Positions 46,589 to 56,381 of a DNA stretch of 64,000 nucleotides are shown here, piece after piece (the first letter of the stretch is position 1; each line of letters begins with the position of its first letter). The stretch is taken from assembly GCA_013214025.1 (NCBI GenBank), contig JABSRN010000007.1:1-64000 (forward strand), given 5' to 3'. The stretch comes from Polyangiaceae bacterium. GTDB lineage: Bacteria; Myxococcota_A; Polyangia; Polyangiales; Polyangiaceae. The notes beneath the pieces are model-generated. The model worked only from the letters and a program-made list of their open reading frames with translations. It was not told the DNA's origin and did no database searches. The translations under genes and the position numbers were made by a program.

Positions 46589-46672
46589 GCCCCTTGCCTC
46601 CACAGCCGCGTCGATATTCGGGCTTCCGCTCACAGCTCGTGTCGTCGATATCCTGCCCCCACCCCAATCCCC

Positions 46673-47590
46673 ATGACCGCTGAAGATCCAAAATTGTACT
46701 TCGACGTTCCAGACGAACTGTCGGGCACGAGGGCCGATCGGTTCCTCGCCGATCAGCTCGAAGAATTGGGGCGCCGTGGGGTCGCGCGACTCTTCGCCCA
46801 AGGTGACGTTCGTATCAACGGGCGACGCTGTGCCAAGGGCGATTGTGTGGCGGTGGGCGATCTGGTGGAAGTCCTAGCCCCGGATGTCACAGCCCAAGCC
46901 GATCCCAAAGCTCCCTTCTCCCTGCGACACGAAAACGAGCACTACGTTGTGATCGCGAAACCCGCAGGTCAAGCAAGCGCTCCGTTATCCATCGGCGAGC
47001 TTGGCACCGCCGCCAACGCCTTGGTCGCGCGCTACCCCGAAATGGCATGCATCGGGTTTCGCCTCCGTGAACCCGGCTTGCTGCACCGGTTGGATACGGA
47101 TACGTCCGGGCTGTTGTTAGCCGCCCGGACGACCGAGGCGTTTCAAATATTGCTCGACGCCTTCGCAGACGGCAGCCTGCACAAGACCTATCTCGCGATC
47201 GTCGAAGGGACCGATTTCCCTGATTCGATCGTCGTCAACACGCTGATTCGTCCGCACCCAAAATCCCCTCGGAAGGTAGAGAGCCTCCCCGCAAGCGAGA
47301 AACCGAGCGCGAGGCAAACGGAGTTTCGCATCGTGAAACGCTCTCAGCGCCGGTGTCTCGTCGAAGCCACCGTCACCCGAGCCTACCGTCACCAGGTGCG
47401 CGTGCAGTTAGCCGGACTCGGCTACCCCATCGTGGGCGACGAACTGTACGGCGGACACCCCATCCCGGACGCCGGCAGCCGGCACGCCCTTCACGCCAAT
47501 TGCCTCCGGTGGAGCGGAACTCAAGCGCTGGCTGGGTTCACTTGCGAAGAAGAACTGCCGGCGGACATGCTAGAATTGCTCGCCGACTGA
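46673..47590 (+). CDS. RluA-family RNA pseudouridine synthase
   Basis: 305 residues. An S4 RNA-binding domain (TRADRFLADQLEELGRRGVAR) at 20-80 precedes the catalytic domain: VVIAKPAGQASAP and the active-site motif LLHRLDTDTSGLLL with Asp141, later KTYLAIVEG and YRHQVRVQLAGLGYPIVGD. Converts specific uridines in rRNA or tRNA to pseudouridine; the site is not assignable. The last 70 nt overlap the 3' end of the convergent membrane-protein gene. Confidence 0.95.
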   Translation: MTAEDPKLYFDVPDELSGTRADRFLADQLEELGRRGVARLFAQGDVRINGRRCAKGDCVAVGDLVEVLAPDVTAQADPKAPFSLRHENEHYVVIAKPAGQASAPLSIGELGTAANALVARYPEMACIGFRLREPGLLHRLDTDTSGLLLAARTTEAFQILLDAFADGSLHKTYLAIVEGTDFPDSIVVNTLIRPHPKSPRKVESLPASEKPSARQTEFRIVKRSQRRCLVEATVTRAYRHQVRVQLAGLGYPIVGDELYGGHPIPDAGSRHALHANCLRWSGTQALAGFTCEEELPADMLELLAD

Positions 47591-49353
47591 GGCCGGGAAG
47601 CCGACCGGGCAGCGCCCACGGCGCGGGGACCGGACCCGGCGGACGTCTCGTCTTGCACCAGATCGAGGATGCGTCCCAACAGTTCGATGGTGGACTCTAC
47701 GTCCGGCAGTGCAGGACGCAGCAAACAGGCGCGTTGCTCGCTGGTTCGACCACGGGCCCAGGCCAGACGCTTCGACAGTACCTGGTGACAAGCCGAGCCT
47801 TCGCGCACGCGTAAGATGATAACCGGTAACGGAACTCGTCCCACCCCGTTCATCTGATTTTCGACCGCCAGCTCGATACCTTGAAAACCGTTGTGCACCC
47901 GCTGCGGTGACAGACGGATTCGAAGTTCATCGGGTACCGCTCCGGCTTCGGACACTCGACCCAAGAGTTCCGCCTCGACCTCCTCGCTGCCTTCCACTCG
48001 TTGCCAACACTTGCGCAACAGACCGAGTCCGCCCGCGCCCGGCTCCGTGGGGAGCTCGGTGGCACGCCCCGTGCAGAAGATGGGCAACAGCAAAGCAATG
48101 CCCATCCCACAGATGATGCCCTCATAGGGCGAGACGGCGAATCGAATTCTGGCCAAGCCCAGCAGTCCGGCAGCCTGGGCGAAGAAGAACAGAAAGCCTT
48201 GCCAGCGTCCCATGTCCAGCCAGGCTCCCGGCGAACGGATAGATGACTTCTGAGCCAAGCATGCTGGATCCTGCCGCGCCCACTCGCCGGGTCCGCGCAG
48301 TCTGGGGTGCAGGCGGGGCTCCAGATGAGAGGCCAGCAACAAGTACAGTACAGCCAGCCCCGCGCCCAGCGCCGGGAGCTGTAACTCCAACGCGACAGCT
48401 CCTCCAGCGAAGGCCAGCCAGGCGCCGATGAGCGCACGTGCCCAAAGGGGAAGCCTCACCAGCGGACGAGCAGACGCGCCACGCTGCTCGGCAGCGACCG
48501 CGACCGAACGACCCTTGACCCATAGCATCACCGCCAATACCAGTGCCGATGCCCCCAAAGCACCCAAGCGCCGCCACGAAGGCTCACCCATGGCGGCCCG
48601 CCGACTCACGCCCGAGCGAAGGTGAGGCGTCGGTGTGGGAGCCACCGCAGGAGCAAATCCGAAGAGCTCGGGATCCACCTTCGCCCGCCAGGTGACGGTT
48701 TCACCGCGTGCAACATGAGGGCGCACGATTTCCAGCGTGTCACGCTCACTGGAGCGACGCAGCTGCGCCAAGAACACGCCCTCGTTGCGGCCGTCGGCTC
48801 CGTTCGCCGCTGGAATGCTGGGGGCCGACGCTGCCCGCGGTAGGCTCAACACCAATTTTGCCGAGTCGAGACCCTGATCGAATCGCGGCCCCGTCCACTG
48901 AAGCTCGGCATGCCCACCCCGGTCGGAGATCCCGCCCAGGTTCGCCAGATTGGTCTCGTAGGTAAATCGAAACAGGAAGGTTCCTCGCGATACGCCCTTC
49001 TTGGCGTTTATCACGAGCCGAAGCACAGTGCCGTCCAACTCCGGCACCAGCGGTATCGGGTGCCCGGCGCCCGCTCCACTCTTCGCACGCACCAGCGAGG
49101 CGTCCGGGAGCGGGGAAGCGTCAGCATCTACGCCGTCCACCACGAATTCTTTCAGGGGGCCACCTCGAACGCGCACCAACATTTCGTGGCGAACCTTCGC
49201 CATGCCGCTGGAGTCGACCTCAAGCCACACATTGTCGCTTTTCAGCGTCGTCTCGACCCAGGCATGAGCCACCGAGGGCCAAGCGAGCAGGGCCCCCAAC
49301 GCGAACCACCGGCCGATCGGAAAGAACAAGGACTGAACTGAAGACTTCGACAC
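47521..49353 (-). CDS. Membrane protein with exported beta-rich N-terminal domain
   Basis: 610 residues from GTG 49353. Signal peptide GRWFALGALLAWPSVAHA is followed by a beta-rich domain to about residue 240 (DSSGMAKVRHEMLVRVRGGP), then three to four hydrophobic segments from 255 to 420 (ALGASALVLAVMLWV; FLFFFAQAAGLLGLARI; ICGMGIALLLPIF), and a cytoplasmic C-terminal region with an Ala/Ser-rich tail. No family is recognised. The start codon lies inside the loop of a 10-bp hairpin, and no good Shine-Dalgarno is seen. The 3' end overlaps rluA by 70 nt on the other strand. Confidence 0.65.
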   Translation of the reverse strand: MSKSSVQSLFFPIGRWFALGALLAWPSVAHAWVETTLKSDNVWLEVDSSGMAKVRHEMLVRVRGGPLKEFVVDGVDADASPLPDASLVRAKSGAGAGHPIPLVPELDGTVLRLVINAKKGVSRGTFLFRFTYETNLANLGGISDRGGHAELQWTGPRFDQGLDSAKLVLSLPRAASAPSIPAANGADGRNEGVFLAQLRRSSERDTLEIVRPHVARGETVTWRAKVDPELFGFAPAVAPTPTPHLRSGVSRRAAMGEPSWRRLGALGASALVLAVMLWVKGRSVAVAAEQRGASARPLVRLPLWARALIGAWLAFAGGAVALELQLPALGAGLAVLYLLLASHLEPRLHPRLRGPGEWARQDPACLAQKSSIRSPGAWLDMGRWQGFLFFFAQAAGLLGLARIRFAVSPYEGIICGMGIALLLPIFCTGRATELPTEPGAGGLGLLRKCWQRVEGSEEVEAELLGRVSEAGAVPDELRIRLSPQRVHNGFQGIELAVENQMNGVGRVPLPVIILRVREGSACHQVLSKRLAWARGRTSEQRACLLRPALPDVESTIELLGRILDLVQDETSAGSGPRAVGAARSASRPQSASNSSMSAGSSSSQVNPASA

Positions 49354-49367
49354 CGTCGTCTTCAGTT
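49336..49367 (-). repeat. 10-bp hairpin around the start codon of the 47521-49353 gene
   Basis: AACTGAAGAC (49336-49345) and GTCTTCAGTT (49358-49367) are perfect reverse complements with a 12-nt loop that includes the start GTG (complement of 49351-49353). On mRNA this would put the initiation codon in a hairpin loop, which may reduce or regulate translation. Confidence 0.65.
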
Positions 49368-49443
49368 AACGAAGGGGACCGCTTGAGGCCAACAATCGTG
49401 CGTGCCGTACCCGTCCGTCCCAGAGAGCTATCAGCGGCTGAGT

Positions 49444-51342
49444 CTAGTGCCGCACGCGACGCACTTCATGATGTCGTTCTTTAGCCGCCCGGAGCGCTGC
49501 GGCTAAATCTTGCACAGCCCCCTTCGGGATCGTGATGGTCGCGCGTACGCTGGGGCCCGCTTCGCTCGCCGCCACCGCCATGAAAATCTTGTCACGCCCG
49601 CGGTTGGGCAAGCTCTGCATCATGGCCTGTGTCCATGTTTGGATCTCGGCGCTCGACCGACCTGGGGACTCAAACAGGCTCCTGACAATCGATGGGACCA
49701 TCGACGATACGGAGAAGAAGCCGCCGGAATTCAGCTTGGTGGTACGAAAGTGGGCCAGCTCGGGCAGCTCTGCGAGCGCTCGGGGCTTCTTGCCGAGTAG
49801 GTCCCGAAGCAACAGCCCCATTCGCTTTTCGTCGGCCGAAATGCCCACCCAGGTGACATCGCCTCCAGGAACGACGATCACAGTAGTGTGGATGCCGACT
49901 CCGCTGGAACCAGAGCCCCGAGCACCGGGCGTCCACTGGACGTCGTAGGCCCTCACATCGCGCGGCAAGCCGTTCACGCCGCGCAGACGATGCTCGCTGA
50001 TGCTCGGCATGGCGTCGTGGCTATCGCCCCACTGATCCGCCAGAAATTTGATTAAGTGTCGGTCGCCGAGCAGCCCGTGTAGCGCGCCGAGTCCTCGAGA
50101 GAAACGGCCATCATCCGCCACCAGCACCCAGACTTGGTAACCCTGGGCTGAGTCCAATGCGGCTGCCCCTTCTGACTTCGGGACCGAGGGTCCGTCGGAC
50201 AGTGTCCCCGACGCGAATGCCATCGGGCCGGGACTCGCCAGCACCTCTCGCAGGCTAGCGCCCACGGCGCGCCGTGTGGGCTTCGACACCGAGACCTGTC
50301 CCAAAAGCCCTTCAACCAGGCGTGAGAGCAACTTGGCCGCGCCTTCGATTCGCGCTGGCTGCCCGGGACCTGCGTAGCTCGCCGACTGCGCGTCCGCTGG
50401 CAATCGCCAGAAGATGTCCGGTGCCACTGTCATACGAGTCGCAGCAGCCGCCGTGCCCTGGGCAAGAAACGACAGGCGCGAGCGAAACCGAATCTCGGCG
50501 TGGCCGAAGCATTTCGTGTGGGCGGCATCCATAGCCAACTCGAACGAAATCTCATCCAGATCTTCCGCGAGGGCGAGAAGCTCGTCGGCGAGAGCGTGCA
50601 CAACGTCTGTCGTCGCTCCGTCCAGCTCAGGATCATTTCGGCGTAACTCGCTGAGCGCCACCGGGATAGCGTAGGATTTCGCAGCGCGAAGTTTTCTTCC
50701 GTAGCGCGTCCTCAACTCCGACATTTGCAGGCGCAAGCTGATGTCTGAGTCGGACAATCGCTCGGTCGGCATGCCACGAGTCATGTAGGGGTACAGCGCC
50801 AGGACCGCTTCTTCAGTGGCGCCGCAAACCAGCCGGTGTGCGGTCGCTCCGAAGGAGGGCGCCACCACGCAATATACCTTCTGGGTGGCTTGTCCCCCGT
50901 AGACCCTCGAAGCGATGCGGGCCAGCCCGATGCCATGCTTGCGAAAATATTCGGTCGCACCATCGCCGGACGTAAGCCCAATCGATACCGCTGAAAAAAA
51001 TCGCGGAGCGCTGATCGCGCCAGGATCCAACATCACTGCCAGATCCAGGGGAGCTGTGGGAGTCAGCAGTGCGGCAATTTCAGGAAGTTCGCCACCCAGC
51101 AGCTCGTCGTAAGAAACGGGTGCCCCCACCCACTGGAAAGCAGACTTCAGAAAGTCGTCCACGGAGCGGATCCTTCCCACGGATACCAGCCCGGTCGGAG
51201 CGGCCACCACGTCGAGCGCAGCCGGGACAGCCGACACCTCGGGTGACACGGACTCGGGCTCGGCAGTCTCGGGTGGCACCGCAGAACTGCAGCCCAGCTG
51301 AGCTATCAGCCACAGCGCAACACTCGTCCCCCTCGTCAGCAT
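49444..51342 (-). CDS. Large lipoprotein of unknown function
   Basis: 632 residues from ATG 51342, chosen because it gives the signal SVALWLIAQLGC with Cys at residue 18; an ATG at 51378 adds 12 polar residues. A Glu/Ser/Val/Pro linker is followed by a globular region that repeats features such as APLDLAVMLDPGAISAPRFF and PMAFASGTLSDGPSVP, consistent with two related halves. This type of protein is frequent in Myxococcota and has no assigned function. It follows dnaK on the same strand after a hairpin, and is probably transcribed separately. Confidence 0.7.
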   Translation of the reverse strand: MLTRGTSVALWLIAQLGCSSAVPPETAEPESVSPEVSAVPAALDVVAAPTGLVSVGRIRSVDDFLKSAFQWVGAPVSYDELLGGELPEIAALLTPTAPLDLAVMLDPGAISAPRFFSAVSIGLTSGDGATEYFRKHGIGLARIASRVYGGQATQKVYCVVAPSFGATAHRLVCGATEEAVLALYPYMTRGMPTERLSDSDISLRLQMSELRTRYGRKLRAAKSYAIPVALSELRRNDPELDGATTDVVHALADELLALAEDLDEISFELAMDAAHTKCFGHAEIRFRSRLSFLAQGTAAAATRMTVAPDIFWRLPADAQSASYAGPGQPARIEGAAKLLSRLVEGLLGQVSVSKPTRRAVGASLREVLASPGPMAFASGTLSDGPSVPKSEGAAALDSAQGYQVWVLVADDGRFSRGLGALHGLLGDRHLIKFLADQWGDSHDAMPSISEHRLRGVNGLPRDVRAYDVQWTPGARGSGSSGVGIHTTVIVVPGGDVTWVGISADEKRMGLLLRDLLGKKPRALAELPELAHFRTTKLNSGGFFSVSSMVPSIVRSLFESPGRSSAEIQTWTQAMMQSLPNRGRDKIFMAVAASEAGPSVRATITIPKGAVQDLAAALRAAKERHHEVRRVRH

Positions 51343-51375
51343 GGCCGGGAATCTAGCACACCCCCCCCCACGCGC

Positions 51376-51410
51376 CATCGCCCGACGGCCACAGGGGCTG
51401 TCGGGCGATG
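51376..51410 (-). terminator. Probable transcript end of dnaK (hairpin)
   Basis: CATCGCCCGAC (51376-51386) pairs with GTCGGGCGATG (51400-51410), and four further inner pairs (one G-U) leave a 5-nt loop. The hairpin lies 34 nt beyond the dnaK stop on its strand. No T-run follows, so it may be a Rho-independent-like pause site or an mRNA 3' stabiliser rather than a textbook terminator. Confidence 0.5.
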
Positions 51411-51443
51411 AGGCACTGCTCTCCGAGGAGAGCGGCGTCAGAT

Positions 51444-53354
51444 TTAACTGGTCTCTTCGAATTCCGCGTCGATGACGTCGGCCTTCTTATCTTCCGCACC
51501 GTCGTCTGCGGAAGCCTCAGCCGCCTCAGCCGCCTCGGCCCCGGCAGCCTGCTCGCCGCCCGCGCCGTACATCTTGGTCGCCATCTCGTGAGCTGCCTTC
51601 TCAAGGGCCTCCAGGACAGACGTGACCTTTTCATCATCTTGCTTCTCGACGGCTTCGCGGCCCTCTTTGATCAAGCCCTCGATGGGACCGATCTCGACGC
51701 CCTCCAGCTTCTCTTTATTCTCAGAGATTTGCTTTTCGAGCGTGTAACACATGTTGTCGAGCTTGTTGCGACGCTCCACTTCCTCTCGACGGAGCTTGTC
51801 GGCTTCCTCGTTGGCAGCCGCTTCATTGACCATATTGTCGATCTCGTCTTCAGACAGACCGCTGCTGGCGGTGATGGTGATCTTTTGATCCTTACCGGTC
51901 GCCGTGTCGGTCGCCGTCACGCTGAGGATACCGTTCGCATCAATATCGAAACTGACCTCGATCTTGGGCACACCGCGGGGCGCTGGCGGCAACCCATCCA
52001 GGTGAAACTTGCCGAGAGTGCGGTTCGCGCTCGCTTCAGCGCGCTCACCCTGGAGCACATGGATTTCCACCGAAGGCTGGCTGTCCGCAGCTGTCGAGTA
52101 GGTCTCTTTCTTCTGGGTGGGGATCGTGGTGTTTCGCGAAATCATTACGGTGTTCACGCCACCGAGAGTCTCCACACCCAGGGAGAGCGGTGTCACGTCC
52201 AACAAGACGACGTCTTTGACTTCACCGCCGAGCACACCGCCTTGAACGGCGGCTCCTACCGCGACGACTTCATCAGGGTTCACTCCCTTATTCGGCTCAC
52301 GCCCAAAGAAGGCCGTGACCTTGTCTTGCACCATCGGGATTCGAGTCGAGCCGCCCACCATGACGACCTCATCGATGTCACCAGTCTTCTTCTTGGCATC
52401 CGCCAGGGCCTTCTTCACCGGCACCATCGTGCGATCCACGAGGGATTCAATCATCTGCTCGAGCTTCGCTCGGGTCAGGGTGCACTGCAGATGCTTCGGC
52501 CCGCTGGCGTCAGCGGTGAGGAAGGGCAGATTGATGTTCGTCTCCTGCTTGGTGCTGAGTTCAATTTTGGCTTGCTCCGCTGCGTCCTTCAGACGCTGGA
52601 TGACCATCTTGTCCCCGGTAACGTCGAGTCCTGAGTCCTTCTTGAACTCTGCGGTCAGCCAAGCCATGATTTCGTGGTCAACATCGTCTCCACCCAGCTG
52701 GGTGTCACCGTTGGTCGCGATGACTTGAACCACGTTGTCCCCAACTTCGAGAATCGAGATATCGAAGGTGCCGCCGCCAAAGTCGTAAACAGCAATCAGC
52801 TGGTTGTCCTTGCGATCGAGCCCGTAAGCGAGAGCCGCGGCGGTGGGCTCGTTGATGATTCGCTTGATCTCCAAGCCGGCGATTTTGCCGGCATCTTTGG
52901 TCGCCTGACGCTGGGAATCGTTGAAGTACGCCGGGACAGTGACCACCGCTTCGGTGACCTCTTGACCTAGAAAGTCCTCTGCCGACTTCTTCAACTTTTG
53001 CAGGATCTTCGCAGCCACCTCGGGCGGCGCCATTTCCTTACCCCCAGCCTTGACCCAGGCATCCCCCGCCTTGCCTTTGACGATGCCGAACGGCACACGG
53101 TCGACGTGGTCCTGTACCTCGTCGAATCGACGGCCAATGAGCCGCTTCGCCGAGTAAACGGTGTTTTCCGGATTGGTAACCGCCTGGCGCTTGGCAATCG
53201 TGCCCACCAAAATTTCGCCCTTGTCGTCCCAAGCGACGACTGACGGAGTGAGGCGTGCCCCCTCCTCATTGACGATGACTTTGGGCTCTTTGCCCTCCAT
53301 AACCGCAACTACACTGTTGGTAGTGCCGAGATCGATACCAATAATCTTGCCCAT
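51444..53354 (-). CDS. dnaK: Chaperone DnaK (Hsp70)
   Basis: 636 residues, complete. ATPase domain motifs [58 protein letters not shown] and [11 protein letters not shown]; substrate-binding domain from about 390; Ala/Glu-rich lid ending [11 protein letters not shown], close to the usual EEVKD-type tail. An AGGAG ribosome-binding site (complement of 53361-53365) lies 6 nt before the ATG. I see no CIRCE element upstream. grpE and dnaJ are not adjacent. Confidence 0.98.
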   Translation of the reverse strand: MGKIIGIDLGTTNSVVAVMEGKEPKVIVNEEGARLTPSVVAWDDKGEILVGTIAKRQAVTNPENTVYSAKRLIGRRFDEVQDHVDRVPFGIVKGKAGDAWVKAGGKEMAPPEVAAKILQKLKKSAEDFLGQEVTEAVVTVPAYFNDSQRQATKDAGKIAGLEIKRIINEPTAAALAYGLDRKDNQLIAVYDFGGGTFDISILEVGDNVVQVIATNGDTQLGGDDVDHEIMAWLTAEFKKDSGLDVTGDKMVIQRLKDAAEQAKIELSTKQETNINLPFLTADASGPKHLQCTLTRAKLEQMIESLVDRTMVPVKKALADAKKKTGDIDEVVMVGGSTRIPMVQDKVTAFFGREPNKGVNPDEVVAVGAAVQGGVLGGEVKDVVLLDVTPLSLGVETLGGVNTVMISRNTTIPTQKKETYSTAADSQPSVEIHVLQGERAEASANRTLGKFHLDGLPPAPRGVPKIEVSFDIDANGILSVTATDTATGKDQKITITASSGLSEDEIDNMVNEAAANEEADKLRREEVERRNKLDNMCYTLEKQISENKEKLEGVEIGPIEGLIKEGREAVEKQDDEKVTSVLEALEKAAHEMATKMYGAGGEQAAGAEAAEAAEASADDGAEDKKADVIDAEFEETS

Positions 53355-53622
53355 CTGAGTCTCCTAAGGTGCCGTTTTTCAGGGAAAAGTAATGCTTTGG
53401 ACCGCATTCAGAGGCCCGACGAGCGAGCTGGCCACAGGTCCGAAAAGGGTCGCCATATGCGACTTCGGGCCAAGCCGACGCAACTTAACCACCGCCCGGG
53501 TCCGGTCAAGCGCCGAGATGGAAGTCGGGCCGGAAATCCGCAGAACAGCGACAGAAATTCAGCCGATGGGAGTAGTTGACAGGAGATTTTCGATGGGTAA
53601 CGTCCCGACTCCCAAGCCAATC

Positions 53623-53695
53623 GGGGCCGTAGCTCAGCTGGGAGAGCGCTGCGTTCGCAATGCAGAGGTCAGGGGTTCGAACCCCCTCGGCTCCA
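53623..53695 (+). tRNA. tRNA-Ala (anticodon CGC)
   Basis: Acceptor GGGGCCG pairs with CGGCTCC, the D-arm is AGCTCAGCTGGGAGAGC, the anticodon arm is CTGCG-TTCGCAA-TGCAG with CGC at 34-36, and the T-arm is AGGGG-TTCGAAC-CCCCT, all with standard spacing. A discriminator A follows and CCA is not encoded. One G-T pair (position 3-70), the G3-U70 identity element of tRNA-Ala, is present. Confidence 0.95.
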
Positions 53696-53827
53696 CTCAA
53701 TATCATCGTCACAAAGATTTCGCAGAAGTGTTGGCGAATTCTTGTTCATACTTTCCTGCCGTCAGCTTGCCTCCCGCTCCACGGATAGGGATGCATGGCG
53801 CCCGCTCCCCAGCCATCACGAGTTGCA

Positions 53828-54613
53828 ATGACCACCCGCGAGTTGATTGAGCTCGAACAAACGATAGACGCCGATCCCGATATAATTTGGGAAGCGTGCT
53901 CAACTCCGCGGGGTCTCGAGCGTTGGCAGGCCGACGAGGTGGAGGGCGATGTGGTCCCAGGCCGAAACCTGACCCTACATTTCGCGGCCTTCGACACCAC
54001 GATTGAGCTCGAGGTACTGGATGTCGTTCCCGGCGAGTCTGTGCGAATGCGCAGTGGAACATCCATCGTTGAATGGATCGTCGGACCCAACAAGATCACG
54101 CTGCGCCACACCGACACCGAACCCAGCGAAGATCCTGAAGGGTTGGCAGCTTCCTGGCGGCTCGCCCTGGTTCAATTAGCCCACGCCCTTGAGAAACATC
54201 CCTACCAGGCACGTCAGGTCACATGGGTCGTTCGCGAGGCGAGTACGAGCGCCGAGCAAGCCCATGCATTTTTCTCCGATCGCACCGCCCTCAATCTGTG
54301 GCTGACTTCCGAAGGCGAAATTGGGGGAACTGGCAGCGAGTACCAGATTCGTCTCAAGAACGGCGAGACCCTATCGGGGGAAGTTCTCAGCAACGACGTG
54401 GGTCGCGATGTGGCCCTCAGCTGTCGCGAGTACAACGACGCACTACTCGTGTTGCGCACTTTGCCGTCGCAGAACTCTGAACAGGACCGCCTGGTCTGCA
54501 TCGTGTGGAGCGATTGGGGGCTCAGCGACGAGGTCGCGGACGTTATCGCCAGTCGCTTCGAAGAAGCCGTAGAGCGGCTCGGACACCTGCTCGAAAACAC
54601 CGGGCGCGCTTAG
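53828..54613 (+). CDS. SRPBCC (AHSA1-like) domain protein, two copies in one chain
   Basis: 261 residues from ATG 53828; the frame is open to 53795 without protein-like residues. Residues 5-130 (ELEQTIDADPDIIWEACSTP, GLERWQADEVEGDV) and 140-255 (WVVREASTSAEQAHAFFSD, LNLWLTSEGEIGGTG) are two similar START-like halves, each beginning with the beta strand and helix of the SRPBCC fold. It is soluble, with an internal ligand cavity expected. Function unknown; AHSA1 relatives assist Hsp90, and dnaK lies upstream across the tRNA, but that link is only positional. Confidence 0.8.
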   Translation: MTTRELIELEQTIDADPDIIWEACSTPRGLERWQADEVEGDVVPGRNLTLHFAAFDTTIELEVLDVVPGESVRMRSGTSIVEWIVGPNKITLRHTDTEPSEDPEGLAASWRLALVQLAHALEKHPYQARQVTWVVREASTSAEQAHAFFSDRTALNLWLTSEGEIGGTGSEYQIRLKNGETLSGEVLSNDVGRDVALSCREYNDALLVLRTLPSQNSEQDRLVCIVWSDWGLSDEVADVIASRFEEAVERLGHLLENTGRA

Positions 54614-54746
54614 GGGCTAGAGCCAGGCTCTGCTCCCGGTCGAATTCGGAGAACCGCGACCAGAATACTCCGGCAGGAGCAGCGCCAGCTTGACCTCGCT
54701 AGCTGGCGCCGCGGGTGCTGTGAGTTGTTAGTTTCACCGCGCCCCC

Positions 54747-55655
54747 TCAGTCGGCCGGCGCGCTCGGGCTTGCATTTTCGCAACAGCGAATTCCGAGGGA
54801 GTAGTCGTAGTAAGCCTTCGAATGATTCGTGACTTTCGCCTCACAGCCTTGGGTCGTGGACCGAGCGTAAAAGCCGCCGCGAAAGACCGCGCGCCGACCG
54901 CGCTCCTCGTCCACCCATTCATCCAGATTGCCGACCATGTCATAAATTCCATCGTCGCCCCATTCGCTCCTACAGCCGCGAGACGACCCTGTCGTCCACA
55001 GCACTGAGTCGTCCCCAGCAATGGTCAACAAATTCAATCGCGGATCAAGATGACCCACAGACGACACGCCGTGCAACACAAATCCCGGGTGCAAGAAGCG
55101 GTACACATTGCAGCGGCCTCTCCGAAACTTCGTGCCGTAAGGATGTTTGCGAGCCGTCTGGCCGTGGCAGGCGGTGGTCCACTCTGATTTCGTGCACAAG
55201 CGCTTGCCCGCCAGCGCGCACGCCGACTTCGCCGTATGAAAGCTAACGTAGGCCTGAGGGACGACACCCCGCAGAGACACTGCCATGGCTTGGAACTCGT
55301 GACCCCGCTGCCAGTCGCTCAGCTCCGGCAATGGCATGCGCTGGGCCGCCGCATCTCCCGAAGCGAATCGGCCAAGATCCCAGTAGTCGTAAACCCGCCG
55401 CAACAAACGATATTCAGGTGGGTAGTACGGAGATAATCGCTGTCCGCTCTGCTTGTCGACTGTCGATGATTCATAACGGTCGACGCAAAAATCTTTGACG
55501 CGCACCATTTCCGGTCGACAGCCAGTCCTGGGCTTGCGCTCGGCACCGGCGTCCGCGGCCCCACAGAGCACTGCGAACTGAGCCCCCAGCAACAGCACAC
55601 CCGCCGTCATGCGCGGGGAGGAAATAAATATCCGTCGAAGGCTCGAGGCGTGCAC
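54747..55655 (-). CDS. Formylglycine-generating-enzyme-like (SUMF1/FGE-sulfatase domain) exported protein
   Basis: 302 residues from GTG 55655. Signal sequence MTAGVLLLGAQFAVLCGAA. The domain shows VRVKDFCVDRYESS near the start, YVSFHTAKSACALAGKRLCT, SEWTTACHG, DMVGNLDEWVDE and the end AVFRGGFYAR, matching FGE-sulfatase proteins. The catalytic Cys pair of true formylglycine synthases is not confirmed; many bacterial members have lost it and serve as sugar or protein-binding modules. Its GTG start follows the yqgE stop directly with no spacer. Confidence 0.82.
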   Translation of the reverse strand: MHASSLRRIFISSPRMTAGVLLLGAQFAVLCGAADAGAERKPRTGCRPEMVRVKDFCVDRYESSTVDKQSGQRLSPYYPPEYRLLRRVYDYWDLGRFASGDAAAQRMPLPELSDWQRGHEFQAMAVSLRGVVPQAYVSFHTAKSACALAGKRLCTKSEWTTACHGQTARKHPYGTKFRRGRCNVYRFLHPGFVLHGVSSVGHLDPRLNLLTIAGDDSVLWTTGSSRGCRSEWGDDGIYDMVGNLDEWVDEERGRRAVFRGGFYARSTTQGCEAKVTNHSKAYYDYSLGIRCCENASPSAPAD

Positions 55656-56228
55656 TCAGGCAGAGCCTACCACGCGCCCCGCAAAAGCCATCGGTGTCAT
55701 CCCGATCCGGGCGTAGGAAGCCCGCCAGATCTCTTCCCGCGGCACATCGAACACGAGGGAACCCGAGAGGTCAGTCGGCAACCAAGCGCCACAACTGATC
55801 TCGTCCTCGAGCTGCCCGGGGCCCCATCCCGCGTAGCCCAACACGGCAACCAGTTCCGTCGGACCTTTTCCGCTCGCGACGTGCTCGAGCATGGTGCGGG
55901 AAGCGGAGGCACTGAGACCGCCCCCGATCTCGCTCGATCCCGGCAGATCGCTCGGCGAGGCAGATGTTGGAAAAATTAGCCAGATTTGATCCTGGCCTAC
56001 GGGCCCCCCGAGACGCACCGTACCGGTGATATCCGCATCCGATGCACATTCGACGTCGAACTCACCGCCTTCGATCAATTCCGAAACGGTCATGATCTGG
56101 CGCCCGTTGATGATCCAACCGAAGGCTCCTTGATCGCCATGGGAAGCGAGTAATACAACGGACTGCTCAAAGTGCCGATCGCCGAGTGGCGGAGCCGCCA
56201 CAAGAAAACCCGGAGCTAACAATCCCAT
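55656..56228 (-). CDS. YqgE/AlgH family protein
   Basis: 190 residues, full family length. Start LLAPGFLVAAPPLGDRHFEQ, then VVLLASHGDQGAFGWIINGR, VRLGGPVGQDQIWLIF, ELVAVLGYAGWGPGQLEDE and GAWLPTD are the YqgE signatures. The function is unclear in all bacteria; a transcriptional role in alginate control was once proposed. Its TGA is immediately followed by the FGE-like gene, so the two are probably cotranscribed. Confidence 0.93.
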   Translation of the reverse strand: MGLLAPGFLVAAPPLGDRHFEQSVVLLASHGDQGAFGWIINGRQIMTVSELIEGGEFDVECASDADITGTVRLGGPVGQDQIWLIFPTSASPSDLPGSSEIGGGLSASASRTMLEHVASGKGPTELVAVLGYAGWGPGQLEDEISCGAWLPTDLSGSLVFDVPREEIWRASYARIGMTPMAFAGRVVGSA

Positions 56229-56381
56229 TCACTTGATTCTACGCTGTCACACGGGGCTCGTCGAGCCTGCGCAGGCCCGCAGGCCCCCAGTCAGCCCATT
56301 AAGGGCGGCGCCAGAAGCCCTCTACGGCAGAACGAACACTCGGCGCTTAAGTCACGGCCGACAGCGCCGTACTGAACTGTA

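Noticed and set aside
51408-52634. 408-codon open frame on the plus strand
   Set aside because: Antisense to dnaK, whose own frame is fully conserved.
53355-53622. CIRCE or heat-shock promoter upstream of dnaK
   Set aside because: I looked for the TTAGCACTC-N9-GAGTGCTAA pattern and a sigma-32-like pair and found neither with confidence.
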